NCBI GenBank assembly: GCA_963645945.1
Contig: CAVIUA010000034.1
Location: 1-27,416, forward strand
Origin: CAG-877 sp963645945
Lineage (GTDB): Bacteria; Bacillota_I; Bacilli_A; RF39; UBA660
Direction: 5' to 3'
Length of the DNA: 27,416 nt
Part shown: piece after piece, positions 1 to 7,978 of the stretch
Layout: every line of letters starts with the position of its first letter
How positions within the stretch are numbered: the first letter of the stretch is position 1
Program-made: the position numbers and the translations under genes
The notes under the pieces: generated by a model
Seen by the model: the letters and a program-made list of their open reading frames with translations, nothing else
Database searches by the model: none
Told to the model about the DNA's origin: nothing

Positions 1-739
1 AGTCAGTCTTAGCATGATTAGCCTTATCTGCATCATCTTTAGCTTTCTGTAAAGCATCAACCAGTTTCATATCAGGATTTTCAATTGTAAAATACATTAA
101 AAAGGTTACAAATACAACCATTGAAGTAGACAATAAATATTCTGGATGTTGTCCTTGTACATATGAAATAATCCCACCAAAGATAATATAAAATATCATT
201 GGCCAATATTTTTTCTGTGTAATACGTTTTATTCTAGATAATAAAATAACTATCCAAGATAAAGCAAAAATACGCGTAGATGAAAAAACAAATTTAACAG
301 CCGGACCAGTAGAATAAACGATACCATTTTCACTAACATATTTTATAGGTAAAAATATAGAAAAAAGATAAAAAACTATAGTAAATCCAAAAATAATATA
401 TCTACCATATTTTAAAATTTTTTGTTTTGATTCAGTTGATTTTTTTTCATCAATAGAAATAACCAATACATAATAGGAAATCAAAGAAACAAATGTCAAC
501 ATAAAAACAAGATAACATCTAGCAAATAATTCATTCAAAATTGGATAAGTATTTAAGTTATACATAAAAAAATATGTACCAATAGAAATAATAGTACCAA
601 TTAAACACGTAATAACAACAAAACTATAAATTTTAGTTTCTAAATTTTTAGCCCGAGGTTTACAAAAGTACACAAATGATAATAAGAAAATATATATCAA
701 ACTAAGTAATGTAAAAGAATTACCAGGATTTTTAATCAT
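1..739 (-). CDS. Membrane sensor histidine kinase, N-terminal part (truncated by window edge)
   Basis: The reading frame is open from an ATG at 739 to the left edge (246 codons), preceded by the ribosome site AAGGTGG. It encodes about seven hydrophobic helices (roughly residues 10-25, 38-60, 68-92, 110-130, 150-168, 178-196, 200-218). These are followed by a charged helix ending in DALQKAKDDADKANHAKTD. That last stretch is the typical coiled coil directly before the phospho-acceptor H-box (usually FLSNMSHEIRTPLN) of a hybrid or classical histidine kinase. The catalytic part therefore lies outside the window. Seven-TM input followed by a kinase is known from 7TM sensor kinases, but the ligand cannot be deduced. 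Kinase identity is inferred from the pre-H-box helix alone; a GGDEF-type output would be the main alternative. Confidence 0.72.
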   Translation of the reverse strand, partial: MIKNPGNSFTLLSLIYIFLLSFVYFCKPRAKNLETKIYSFVVITCLIGTIISIGTYFFMYNLNTYPILNELFARCYLVFMLTFVSLISYYVLVISIDEKKSTESKQKILKYGRYIIFGFTIVFYLFSIFLPIKYVSENGIVYSTGPAVKFVFSSTRIFALSWIVILLSRIKRITQKKYWPMIFYIIFGGIISYVQGQHPEYLLSTSMVVFVTFLMYFTIENPDMKLVDALQKAKDDADKANHAKTD

Positions 740-764
740 ACTAAAACCACCTTTTTACATAAAA

Positions 765-793
765 AGAATAACACATATCATTATGTTTTTCAA
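765..793 (-). promoter_or_regulatory. Sigma-A-type promoter of the sensor kinase
   Basis: TTGAAA (788-793), a 17-nt spacer and TATTCT (765-770) lie 26 nt upstream of the kinase start codon on the minus strand. Confidence 0.6.
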
Positions 794-834
794 TTAAATA
801 CGTAAGTAAAAAACAAACATTTGTCAAAGTAAGT

Positions 835-869
835 AAAAAAAAATATGATAATTTATACTTTTATCACAT
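835..869 (-). terminator. Intrinsic terminator of the acyl-CoA-ligase-like gene
   Basis: A 9-bp stem with one G-U pair (861-869 with 843-851, 9-nt loop) is followed on the minus strand by about eight T residues (835-842). It begins 2 nt after the stop codon at 871. Confidence 0.8.
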
Positions 870-870
870 T

Positions 871-2763
871 TTATTTAGTCATTTTTTTTGATTTGCTTTT
901 AGAACTATTTAATTTTATTCTATCTGGATTTTCACCATGGATAAAATAATCATCAAATATAGGATCATCAACAATAACATAGTCAATATCCTCAAATTTA
1001 ACTTTTTCCAAAGTTGAAAAATCAGCTTTTCCATTGATTGTGTACGGAATTCTTTCAACAATTGTATATGCAAGTGCCATTTCTCTTTCACCAGGAAGTG
1101 CTTCATTTTCTTTAGCAATAATAGAACTTAAAGCATCAGATTTTGTAACATCTTTTTCAAGTTCAATAAAAGCCGTTGGAATAACACCTTCATCTTGATA
1201 TGAATTCTTTATACCCACAACAACACAATCTTTAACTTCGTCGCAAGAGCCTATAGCATTTTCTATTGGAATAGAACTAACTTGATGCCCATCAGGCCTT
1301 TTCATTAGTCTTTTATATCGACCAGTTGTAAACAATATACCATCTTCATCTATATATCCTTTATCGCCAGTTTTATAATATTTTATTCCAGTATCAGGAT
1401 CCATGAATATAGCATTATTAAATTCAGCCTCATTACCAATATATCCCATAAACATAGACGGACTATCAGCATATATTTCTCCTTCTTCACCATACGGTAA
1501 CTCTTTCAAAGTATCCCTATCTGTTATTCTAACATTAACACCAGGATACAATATACCACATCCACCTGATTTATGTGTAGTGGGATCACTTGTAGTTGTT
1601 GCAATTAACATAGACTCTGTACTTCCATAACCAAAAGTAATTTTTTCACTACATCCTTGTTCAGCTAAAGTAGTATTAATATTATCTAATTTTGTAGGAG
1701 AGATATTATCTCCACCCATAACCATAAGTTTAGCAAAAGACAAATCAGTACCTTTTATGTATTTGCTATCAGGAAAAAGCCCATAAAGTCTAGGAACACT
1801 AATAACTATATTAGGTTTTTTTTCTACAAAAATCTTATCAAACTTAGCAGCATTTAATTTTGGAATTAAATCAACAACAATACCATGTGACAACGCAGAA
1901 TGCATACCAATAGCTGAACCATACATAGAAAAGAATGGAATATAGCCAAAAAATGTCATACCTCTACTTAAATACGGACAAATATAATCTATTTGCTTTG
2001 CTGTTATATTATAACCTTTGTTAGACTCCATAGCTCCCTTTGGAGTACCAGTAGTACCAGATGTATTAACAATAATTGCCGGTATATCAGGATCATACAA
2101 AGAATCAGTAAGCTTTCCATAGTTTTTTCCAGACTTTAGAAAATCTTTTTGTAATACAATTTTTTTATTATTAGACAATTTTTGCGTTAATTCATACAAT
2201 GACTCCTTAACACAATAAATTCCTTTAACAGTTGCAGATTCTTTGCTCAAATGATTTTTATCAGCTAAAAAATCAGAACCAGGAGAAACTACCACAATCT
2301 TATCAGAAGGAATAGCATCAGTCTTTACTGTTTTATTCATAATATCCAATACTGAAACTAATAATTTTGAATTTGATATTTTCATACAATCGACAATCCT
2401 ATTTAACGTACATCTAGGATCAATTAGATAAGGAGTAACACCAATTCTGTTACAAGCATAAAAATATATCATTGTTTCTGGAATATTAGGTAAACAAACA
2501 GAAATACAATCACCAGCATTTAAACCATATGATTTTAAAGCTTTGGCACATTCCTCGACCCTTTTGTCAAATTCAGAAAATGTTCTTTCTTTACCAAAGT
2601 ATGTATAAACAGGACTATCTTCAAATTCAGCATTTCTCTCTTTTATAAAATCATACATTTTCTTATCTGTACCAACTAATATTTCCTCAGAAACACCATC
2701 CTTATAACGATCATCACCTATCCTATCAACACTAGGATAACCAGTTAATATTTTATTTGCCAT
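871..2763 (-). CDS. AMP-binding (class I adenylate-forming) enzyme, acyl-CoA-ligase-like
   Basis: This 630-residue protein activates a carboxylate through an acyl-adenylate, most likely transferring it to CoA. The family signatures occur in order: the phosphate loop TSGTTGTPKG (about 234-243), FGYGSTE (about 377-383), the hinge region YKTGDKG (about 463) with GRYKRLMKRPDGHQV (about 481), and the C-terminal catalytic lysine in NGKADF (about 579). The A8 segment reads KRLMKRPDGHQV rather than the usual D-x-IK-x-x-G, a variant form, so the substrate cannot be named. The start at 2763 was chosen because GGGGG sits 8 nt before it; an in-frame ATG at 2781 lacks a ribosome site. The gene has its own consensus promoter and terminator, so it is monocistronic, with no lipid or siderophore partner gene alongside. 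Confidence 0.88.
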   Translation of the reverse strand: MANKILTGYPSVDRIGDDRYKDGVSEEILVGTDKKMYDFIKERNAEFEDSPVYTYFGKERTFSEFDKRVEECAKALKSYGLNAGDCISVCLPNIPETMIYFYACNRIGVTPYLIDPRCTLNRIVDCMKISNSKLLVSVLDIMNKTVKTDAIPSDKIVVVSPGSDFLADKNHLSKESATVKGIYCVKESLYELTQKLSNNKKIVLQKDFLKSGKNYGKLTDSLYDPDIPAIIVNTSGTTGTPKGAMESNKGYNITAKQIDYICPYLSRGMTFFGYIPFFSMYGSAIGMHSALSHGIVVDLIPKLNAAKFDKIFVEKKPNIVISVPRLYGLFPDSKYIKGTDLSFAKLMVMGGDNISPTKLDNINTTLAEQGCSEKITFGYGSTESMLIATTTSDPTTHKSGGCGILYPGVNVRITDRDTLKELPYGEEGEIYADSPSMFMGYIGNEAEFNNAIFMDPDTGIKYYKTGDKGYIDEDGILFTTGRYKRLMKRPDGHQVSSIPIENAIGSCDEVKDCVVVGIKNSYQDEGVIPTAFIELEKDVTKSDALSSIIAKENEALPGEREMALAYTIVERIPYTINGKADFSTLEKVKFEDIDYVIVDDPIFDDYFIHGENPDRIKLNSSKSKSKKMTK

Positions 2764-2796
2764 TTTAGAACCCCCATTCATTACGAATCGTCACAT

Positions 2797-2825
2797 ATTA
2801 TACCATAAAAAAACAAATATTTCAA
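2797..2825 (-). promoter_or_regulatory. Sigma-A promoter of the acyl-CoA-ligase-like gene
   Basis: TTGAAA (2820-2825), 17-nt spacer, TATAAT (2797-2802). The -35 box is part of the 3' arm of the upstream gene's terminator stem. Confidence 0.8.
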
Positions 2826-2850
2826 TGTAAACTAATAAAACACATTGAAA
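2807..2850 (-). terminator. Intrinsic terminator of the two-TM protein gene
   Basis: A 9-bp perfect stem (2842-2850 with 2820-2828) is followed by TATTTGTTTTTTT on the minus strand. It overlaps the promoter of the next gene. Confidence 0.7.
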
Positions 2851-2875
2851 AATAGCCTAGTACTACCATTTTTAA

Positions 2876-3610
2876 CTAAATAACCTCTATTTCATTCTTT
2901 TTATATTCACTAAAAGTCCTTACAAAAAGAACAATACTACCAATATCTAAAATAAGAAAAACTATACATATCCAACCAAAACATCTAGAACAATAAGCAC
3001 TTTTACTATTTTTTCTATCATTAATATTATTATCTTTAATTTCTATCATCCCATCATTTAATGGAATTTCTAAAGACGAAAGTTCTAACTTCTCACCAAA
3101 TGAATCAACATACAAAGTAATTTTCAATAAAACATTAGAAGCAGTTGGAAAATTACTTTTAATTGTCTTTCCATAACTATAATACTGTTCATAATCAATA
3201 TCTATATTCTTAGAAAAATTAATTTTAAACCCGGTATCCTTAAATTCTATCTCATCAGTAATTCTAGTAGAACTATTATTAAGTATCTTGCCTTGACTAT
3301 CCAGTGTAACAATATTAGCCTTTAAAAAGTATTTAGAAGAATAACTAACATATTTATTAAAACTAACATCATAATTAAATTTAGCATTTATTTTATCTAT
3401 CATATTAAAGTTATATTGTTTATTTTCATTACCATCAAAAAAAGTACTATTTTTTAAATACACTTTATATGAAACATTACTATTTTCTAATAACTCTACA
3501 TTCTTAATCTTAAAACTAAAATAATTTTTAACTATAAGTCCAATAAAAACAACTATAAAAATACTTAACAAATAAATCTGTACTTTCCTATTTAGTTTAT
3601 ATCGTCGCAT
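2876..3610 (-). CDS. Two-TM surface protein, resembling DUF5305
   Basis: The protein has about 244 residues: a basic N terminus, a TM helix at about 10-28, an extracytoplasmic beta-rich domain of about 170 residues, and a second TM helix near 210-232 followed by a short charged tail. The N-terminal part of the outer domain (YKVYLKN followed by a Y-x-F-x-x-I-D-x-I-x-A-x-F pattern) resembles DUF5305 proteins, which are often linked to signal peptidase I or surface-layer assembly. That assignment is from memory of the family pattern and is tentative. ATG at 3610 was chosen because AAAGGG lies 9 nt upstream; a TTG at 3616 would be too close to it. Function is unknown. Confidence 0.6.
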   Translation of the reverse strand: MRRYKLNRKVQIYLLSIFIVVFIGLIVKNYFSFKIKNVELLENSNVSYKVYLKNSTFFDGNENKQYNFNMIDKINAKFNYDVSFNKYVSYSSKYFLKANIVTLDSQGKILNNSSTRITDEIEFKDTGFKINFSKNIDIDYEQYYSYGKTIKSNFPTASNVLLKITLYVDSFGEKLELSSLEIPLNDGMIEIKDNNINDRKNSKSAYCSRCFGWICIVFLILDIGSIVLFVRTFSEYKKNEIEVI

Positions 3611-3631
3611 CAGCAATAGCCCTTTCTAAAT

Positions 3632-3661
3632 AAAAAGAAGTAATATTACAAAAAACTTCTT
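3632..3661 (-). terminator. Terminator at the end of the rimM-trmD operon
   Basis: A 7-bp stem (3655-3661 with 3635-3641) with a 13-nt loop is followed by a short T-run on the minus strand, right after the stop codon at 3667. Confidence 0.55.
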
Positions 3662-3666
3662 ATATA

Positions 3667-4119
3667 TTATTTACCTTTTCCCATTTCATTCATATTTAAC
3701 AAATTATTTTGCAATTCAGCAAATTCAAGTTTAGCCTGTTTTTGTAAGGCACTCAACTGTTTAGCCATTATTTCTAATTCTTTTTGTTCTAAAAATCTGC
3801 GATATTTATTTTTTATTTCCATTCTAAACTTTTCTATCTTATCAAGAGCTAGCCTAAAAGTATCACCTGAATCATCATCACTTATCAGTAATTCTGTTAA
3901 AGTTTTGATTAATTTTTTATATTTTGTAGATACAAATTTACGCACTAAAGGTTTTGCTAGTTCAGTATCAACAACATTAATACGTATAATCTTTTGATTA
4001 CAAATATTAAATTCATTTCTGGAAGAAGGCATCAAAAATCCATCTAAATTACACAAACTTTCAAAATCCTTAAACTTCCATTTCTTTTTAATTACTTTTT
4101 TTCTACAAATAGAATACAT
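3667..4119 (-). CDS. Hypothetical coiled-coil protein downstream of trmD
   Basis: About 150 residues; not recognised. It is strongly basic at the N terminus (RKKVIKKKWKFKDF), with a DDDSG acidic patch in the middle. A long, probably coiled-coil C-terminal helix follows, rich in K, E, Q and L from about residue 90. There is no signal peptide or membrane helix. It is the last gene of the trmH-rimM-trmD operon. The trmD stop (TAG) is followed at once by GTGAAGGTTATG. I chose the ATG at 4119 because AGGTG lies 6 nt upstream; the GTG at 4128 is the alternative. The place normally taken by rplS (L19) next to trmD is occupied by this gene, but it does not resemble L19. Confidence 0.65.
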   Translation of the reverse strand: MYSICRKKVIKKKWKFKDFESLCNLDGFLMPSSRNEFNICNQKIIRINVVDTELAKPLVRKFVSTKYKKLIKTLTELLISDDDSGDTFRLALDKIEKFRMEIKNKYRRFLEQKELEIMAKQLSALQKQAKLEFAELQNNLLNMNEMGKGK

Positions 4120-4128
4120 AACCTTCAC

Positions 4129-4794
4129 CTACTTATTTAATAAATCGGGTCTTCTTTCAAGTGTCCTTTTCAAACTTTCTTGTTCTCTATATTCATTTAT
4201 TTTTTTATGATCTCCTGATAATAATACTTCAGGAACTTCCATACCATTATATATTCTTGGCTTTGTATATGTAGGATAATCAAGTAAATTATTATTAAAC
4301 GAATCATTAATATGAGATTCTTCTGTAATAACACCTGGAATTAATCTCGCAATAGAATCAACTAAAACCATTGAAGCTATTTCGCCACCAGTTAAAACAT
4401 AATCACCTATACTAATTTCTAAATCACATATACTTCTAATCCTTTCATCAAATCCTTCATAATGACCTGAAATAATTATTAAATGTTTTTCTTTTGACAA
4501 ATCATATGCCTGATTTTGTTTATACAAAACTCCATCAGGAGTAAGCAAAATAACTTTTGTCTCATCAGTTTTTAAAGCATTAACACAATCAAATATTGGC
4601 TGACAAGTAAGTACCATACCAGCTCCACCACCATAAGGAGTATCATCAACTTTTTTATGAGGATCATCAGTATAATCTCTAAAGTTAACAATATTAATTT
4701 CAAGTTTTCCTAATTCTTGAGCCCTTTTAACAATAGATTCTTCAAATACATTCTTAAACATATCCGGAAACAATGTAAGAATATCAATTCTCAT
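4129..4794 (-). CDS. trmD: tRNA (guanine-N1-)-methyltransferase TrmD
   Basis: TrmD methylates G37 of tRNAs that read CNN codons, using S-adenosylmethionine, and so prevents frameshifting. The 221-residue protein shows the SPOUT signatures DDTPYGGGAGMV, GHYEGFDERI and SIGDYVLTGGE, which build the trefoil-knot SAM site, and starts with the typical MRIDILTLFPDMF. It is slightly shorter than the usual 230-250 residues, mainly at the C terminus. A strong AAAGGAGG precedes the ATG. It lies 17 nt after rimM. Confidence 0.97.
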   Translation of the reverse strand: MRIDILTLFPDMFKNVFEESIVKRAQELGKLEINIVNFRDYTDDPHKKVDDTPYGGGAGMVLTCQPIFDCVNALKTDETKVILLTPDGVLYKQNQAYDLSKEKHLIIISGHYEGFDERIRSICDLEISIGDYVLTGGEIASMVLVDSIARLIPGVITEESHINDSFNNNLLDYPTYTKPRIYNGMEVPEVLLSGDHKKINEYREQESLKRTLERRPDLLNK

Positions 4795-4811
4795 AAAAAA
4801 CCTCCTTTAAA

Positions 4812-5288
4812 TTAATCTAATATATCTACATAAATACATTTATTACTTTTATCAATAGACTTTAACATAGGAGAATAAACAGGTATTAAATATTCTTTTT
4901 TAAACATAATTCTAATAATTTTATTAGTAGGAGATGCCCAAAAAACTTCCAATACTTTTCCCACGCTTCCATCCTGATCAATAACTTTATATTCAAGTAA
5001 ATCTTCATCTAATACTTCTTCATTACTCAAATTTAATTTTTCTTTATCAAAATAAACTTTATTTCTAACTAAAAATAAAACTTCATTAATATCATTATAA
5101 TCATTTAAAGTAACCATGTCAAAATTCTTATGTTTTCTATAACTTCTTATTACATAATCTTTATCATTAATAATCAAACTATTACCAACAACAAATACTT
5201 TATCTTTAAATTGAAAATCACTAATTATTCTAATTTCTCCCTTAATACCATGAGTACCAACTACTTTACCTACATATATTTTCTGCAT
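4812..5288 (-). CDS. rimM: 16S rRNA processing protein RimM
   Basis: RimM helps mature the 3' domain of the 30S subunit and binds S19. The 158-residue protein begins with KIYVGKVVGTHGIKGEIRI, the N-terminal RimM barrel. Its C-terminal PRC-barrel part contains the K-V-L-E-V-F and L-I-P-V segments. It follows the TrmH-like gene by 2 nt and precedes trmD by 17 nt. The usual neighbours rpsP, ylqC and rplS are absent from this operon. Confidence 0.93.
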   Translation of the reverse strand: MQKIYVGKVVGTHGIKGEIRIISDFQFKDKVFVVGNSLIINDKDYVIRSYRKHKNFDMVTLNDYNDINEVLFLVRNKVYFDKEKLNLSNEEVLDEDLLEYKVIDQDGSVGKVLEVFWASPTNKIIRIMFKKEYLIPVYSPMLKSIDKSNKCIYVDILD

Positions 5289-5290
5289 AA

Positions 5291-6028
5291 TTAATTCCCC
5301 AACTCATAAAGTAAAATACTAGTCGCAACCGCAACATTAAGACTTTCAACTCTTATATTAGTAGGAATATAAAGATTTTTGTTACAAAGATCTAAAACAC
5401 GGCTACTTACACCATTACCTTCATTACCTACAATTAAAACAAATTTTTTCTTTTCAGTTTTAGTAAGTTTTCTAGGATCGAATCCACCATCAACTTTTGT
5501 ACCATAAATTGGAATACCTAAAGGAGCAATAGTACTAAGCCAATTAACAACATCTCTTGAAATTATATTTATATGAAATAACATACCTTGTGTTGCTCTT
5601 AAAACCTTTGGATTATATAAATCAACTGTATTTTCAGATAAAATAATTGTTGAAACATTAAAAGCTAAAGCACTTCTAATAATAGTCCCTAAATTACCCG
5701 GATCTTGAACATTATCCAAAACTAAAATTCTATCACCTATAACATCATCATTATCTATTTTTCTACATAGTCCTAACACAGTACTTGGTGTATCCATTGT
5801 TGAAACTTTACTCATTACTTCTTTAGAAAAATAACAAAATGGTGAAGGAAAAGGTAAATCTTGATGTTCTTCCAAAATAAGTTCTTCTAAAATACCAGCT
5901 CTAAAAGCTTCTAATGCTAAATGAGCTCCTTCAACTACAAACATCTTATATTCATCACGATATTTCTTTTTTTGTAATTTTTTACATAACTTAACTTTTT
6001 CATTATCTAAACTAGTAATTACATTCAA
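5291..6028 (-). CDS. TrmH/SpoU-family RNA 2'-O-methyltransferase
   Basis: This 245-residue enzyme is of the YsgA/RlmB type. It has an N-terminal substrate-binding domain (ITSLDNEKVKLCKKLQ... VVEGAHLALEA), then the three SPOUT motifs: LDNVQDPGNLGTIIRSA, IVGNEGNGVS and IPTNIRVESLNVAVATSI. It probably 2'-O-methylates an rRNA or tRNA ribose using SAM; the exact site is not deducible. The start is TTG at 6028: its TTGA overlaps the TGA of the upstream metalloprotease gene by 4 nt, implying translational coupling, and an ATG at 6024 in another frame meets a stop at once. AAGGAG lies 11 nt upstream. Confidence 0.92.
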   Translation of the reverse strand: MNVITSLDNEKVKLCKKLQKKKYRDEYKMFVVEGAHLALEAFRAGILEELILEEHQDLPFPSPFCYFSKEVMSKVSTMDTPSTVLGLCRKIDNDDVIGDRILVLDNVQDPGNLGTIIRSALAFNVSTIILSENTVDLYNPKVLRATQGMLFHINIISRDVVNWLSTIAPLGIPIYGTKVDGGFDPRKLTKTEKKKFVLIVGNEGNGVSSRVLDLCNKNLYIPTNIRVESLNVAVATSILLYELGN

Positions 6029-6663
6029 AATTCTTTCATCTCCTTACGATATTTTTTATAATCAGACATATTTTCCTCTACTAATGCCCAAAATCTTTCC
6101 GAATGGTCAGCATGAATTAAATGCGATAATTCATGAACAATAACATAATCTAAATATTTAGTATCTCTTTTTATTAGTTCCAAATTAAGTGTAATTGTTT
6201 TTAAACTAATATTACAAACACCCCAACGACTAGTCATCTTTCTAATCTTTAATTTTGGATAACAAATACGTTTTGAAAATTTATTATACTGTTCATCTAA
6301 ATGTTCTAAAAATATACCTTTAGCTTGTTTCTTATACCATTTATCAATATCAAAATCTTTTCCTAAAAAAACTTTAGTATCTCCAAAAGATATAGAATTA
6401 GAATCTACATATACAATATCATATTGTTTACCTAAATATAAAAATCCCTGATTATTTTCCTTCTTCCTTTCCTGAACTTCTATCATTCTAACTAACTTAT
6501 CATAATTTTCTTCTATTAAATTTGTGATAGCTTTAGTAGTAGTAAATCTATTAGTAGTAACAAAAACCGTTAAATCAGGTTTTACTCTTATATAAGTATT
6601 CTTCGTTGTAGACTTTCTTTCAATAACAATGTCATATATTTTATCATTAACAGTCAATTTCAT
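6025..6663 (-). CDS. YgjP/DUF45-family metallopeptidase
   Basis: The 212-residue protein has the zinc motif HELSHLIHADHSERFW in its C-terminal third: HELSH supplies two histidine ligands and the general-base glutamate, and HSERFW the third ligand. It also has the family's upstream R-K-M-T-S-R-W-G-x-C segment. No signal peptide is present, so it is cytosolic. It is the first gene of the trmH-rimM-trmD operon and diverges from sspI. GGTGAT precedes the ATG. The physiological substrate of this family is not established. Confidence 0.9.
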   Translation of the reverse strand: MKLTVNDKIYDIVIERKSTTKNTYIRVKPDLTVFVTTNRFTTTKAITNLIEENYDKLVRMIEVQERKKENNQGFLYLGKQYDIVYVDSNSISFGDTKVFLGKDFDIDKWYKKQAKGIFLEHLDEQYNKFSKRICYPKLKIRKMTSRWGVCNISLKTITLNLELIKRDTKYLDYVIVHELSHLIHADHSERFWALVEENMSDYKKYRKEMKEF

Positions 6664-6719
6664 TGTATCACCAAATATATTTTACTATATAAATTAAAAA
6701 AAATAAAGTTAAGATAACA

Positions 6720-6749
6720 GTATAAAAATATCAATAATGTCTCATTATA
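6720..6749 (+). promoter_or_regulatory. Candidate sigma-G (forespore) promoter of sspI
   Basis: GTATA (6720-6724), 18-nt spacer, CATTATA (6743-6749) fits the sigma-G pattern G-H-A-T-R / CAT-N2-TA. The predicted start of the RNA would fall almost on the AGGAGG at 6757-6762, giving an unusually short leader. Confidence 0.45.
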
Positions 6750-6767
6750 TATATGAGGAGGAAAGAT

Positions 6768-6995
6768 ATGGATATGAGCATCAGAGAACATATAATTAAT
6801 AATTTTAAAGGTGATGATTATAATACACTTCGTCAAGCAATAGATGAATCAGTTACATCACAAGATGAAGTAACTTTACCAGGACTTGGTGTATTTTTAA
6901 GTATCATCTGGGAAAATGCCGATCAAGAATTAAAAAATGAACTTATTGAATTAATCAAAAATCGTGTTGAAAAAGGATTAGCTACTAATGAGTAG
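6768..6995 (+). CDS. sspI: Small acid-soluble spore protein SspI
   Basis: SspI is a minor DNA/core-associated spore protein made in the forespore. The 75-residue product matches it: MDMSIREHIINNF at the start corresponds to MDLNLRNAVIANV of the Bacillus protein, and LPGLGVFLSIIWENA corresponds to the hallmark LPGLGVLFEVIWQNA. ATG 6768 was chosen over 6753 (which lies inside the ribosome-site region) and 6774, because AGGAGG at 6757-6762 is 5 nt upstream and homology begins at this methionine. It is one of only two plus-strand genes in the window. It shows that this lineage has a sporulation programme with forespore-specific gene expression. Confidence 0.92.
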   Translation: MDMSIREHIINNFKGDDYNTLRQAIDESVTSQDEVTLPGLGVFLSIIWENADQELKNELIELIKNRVEKGLATNE

Positions 6996-7011
6996 TTAAT
7001 TTTTTTTAAAG

Positions 7012-7035
7012 AAAAAAACTTACTAAACAGTAAGT
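7012..7035 (-). terminator. Terminator of frr, overlapping its stop codon
   Basis: A 7-bp stem ACTTACT/AGTAAGT (7018-7024 with 7029-7035, 4-nt loop) is followed by seven T residues on the minus strand. The TAG of frr (7023-7025) lies inside the hairpin. On the plus strand the same hairpin, followed by a T/C-rich run, could also stop sspI transcripts. Confidence 0.85.
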
Positions 7036-7571
7036 AATTCTTCTTCTTTTTCTTTTAATTTTACTTCTACTTTTTTATTATATTCATTAACTATATCTTG
7101 AATTTCTTTTTCTAAACCTTTTTCTTCATCTTCTGAAACTTCTAATTTAGAAACATCCTCTAAACCTTCACGTCTAATATTTCTAATCGCAACTTTAGCC
7201 TCTTCTGCCAAAGCTTTAACTTGTTTTACTAATTCTCTTCTTCTTTCTTCTGTAAGTTCTGGAATAATAATTCTAATTGTTTCTCCATCATTACCAGGAT
7301 TATAACCTAAGTTAGAAGCTAAAATAGCTTTCTCTATATCTTTTAAGCATCCTCTATCAAATGGCTTAATTAATAATTGTCTAGCTTCTGGAACAGATAT
7401 AGTTGCTAGTTGTTTTAAAGGTGTCATACTACCATAATACTCAACCATAATACCATCCAAACTAGAAGGATTAGCTCTTCCTGCTCTAACAGTAGTAAAA
7501 CGTTTTTCTAAAGTAGCAATTGCCTTATCCATTTTCTCATTTAATTCTAAGATAATCATTTCGCTATCCAT
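7023..7571 (-). CDS. frr: Ribosome recycling factor
   Basis: Frr splits the post-termination ribosome together with EF-G. The 182-residue protein has the usual length and landmarks: RAGRANPSSLDGIMVEYYG near the hinge, the central beta domain (TPLKQLATISVPEAR), and the long C-terminal helices (ELTEERRRELVKQ, AKVAIRNIRRE). It has its own promoter and terminator. pyrH, which usually lies just upstream, is absent here. Instead a toxin-antitoxin-like locus separates frr from the rpsB-tsf block. Confidence 0.97.
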   Translation of the reverse strand: MDSEMIILELNEKMDKAIATLEKRFTTVRAGRANPSSLDGIMVEYYGSMTPLKQLATISVPEARQLLIKPFDRGCLKDIEKAILASNLGYNPGNDGETIRIIIPELTEERRRELVKQVKALAEEAKVAIRNIRREGLEDVSKLEVSEDEEKGLEKEIQDIVNEYNKKVEVKLKEKEEELLTV

Positions 7572-7598
7572 TATATTTCATCTCTCCTTAATACTTAT

Positions 7599-7626
7599 AT
7601 TATATAATAACTAGAACAAAAGACAA
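7599..7626 (-). promoter_or_regulatory. Promoter of frr with inverted repeats upstream
   Basis: TTGTCT (7621-7626), 16-nt spacer, TATAAT (7599-7604). A 7-bp inverted repeat GACAAAT-AGA-ATTTGTC (7622-7638) overlaps the -35 box, and a second one (TTTGAT...ATCAAA) lies further upstream near 7640-7660. Either could be an operator. Confidence 0.6.
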
Positions 7627-7730
7627 ATAGAATTTGTCACTTTGATCGTTACCAATCAAAATTCCTACTTTTAAGACTAAAGTAACATATACTAATTTGT
7701 TCACCAATATTATATAATTTTTTTATTATT

Positions 7731-7759
7731 TTGACAATGTATTTAACATAATATTTATA
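7731..7759 (+). promoter_or_regulatory. Promoter of the putative toxin mRNA
   Basis: TTGACA (7731-7736), 17-nt spacer, TTTATA (7754-7759) on the plus strand. Two further TATAAT sequences (7778-7783, 7792-7797) lack good -35 partners. The predicted leader is about 90 nt. Confidence 0.55.
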
Positions 7760-7821
7760 TTACATTTTTTAGGATATTATAATTATTTTCGTATAATTTA
7801 ATTATGGAATACATTAATAGT

Positions 7822-7978
7822 TAAGTGCCTACCTCTATAGAGAGGAGGTGATGTTTTGATGAAGAAAGATTTATTAATCTTCGGCCTGATCATTATCATC
7901 ATCCTACTTATTACTCTATTATTTAAGTAATGATGAATAAAAAAAGCACTTAATCAATGATGTGACTAAGTGCCAACC
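7822..7978 (+). repeat. Direct-repeat pair flanking the toxin gene (par/Fst-like DRa and DRb)
   Basis: TAAGTGCCTACC at 7822-7833 recurs as TAAGTGCCAACC at 7967-7978 (11 of 12 bases). One copy lies in the leader of the toxin mRNA, and the other is read in the opposite direction by the convergent RNA. The two RNAs can therefore pair over 11 bp there, which is the arrangement of the par/Fst type I systems. CCTCT (7832-7836) can also pair with AGAGG (7841-7845), or ACCTC (7831-7835) with GAGGT (7845-7849), closing the ribosome site. Confidence 0.65.
7859..7930 (+). CDS. 23-residue hydrophobic peptide, putative type I toxin
   Basis: The peptide starts MKKDLLIFGL, continues with a nearly pure Ile/Leu membrane helix, and ends in TLLFK. 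It follows a very strong ribosome site (AGGAGGTG, 8 nt upstream) that can be masked by a leader hairpin. A single membrane helix under a sequestered ribosome site, a flanking direct repeat and a convergent short RNA ending in a terminator immediately downstream together match Fst/Ldr-like type I toxins. The sequence lacks the charged C-terminal tail of classical Fst, so it is not a clear family member. Its codons (ATC, TTC, GGC, CTG, CTA) are more C/G-ended than those of all neighbours, suggesting recent acquisition. No homology search was possible. Confidence 0.65.
   Translation: MKKDLLIFGLIIIIILLITLLFK

Noticed and set aside
915..1118. 67-codon minus-strand frame inside the acyl-CoA-ligase-like gene
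   Set aside because: It is an alternative frame of a gene with clear adenylating-enzyme motifs; no ribosome site and no recognisable product.
1403..1630. 75-codon plus-strand frame opposite the acyl-CoA-ligase-like gene
   Set aside because: Antisense shadow of a well-supported gene; composition not protein-like for this genome.
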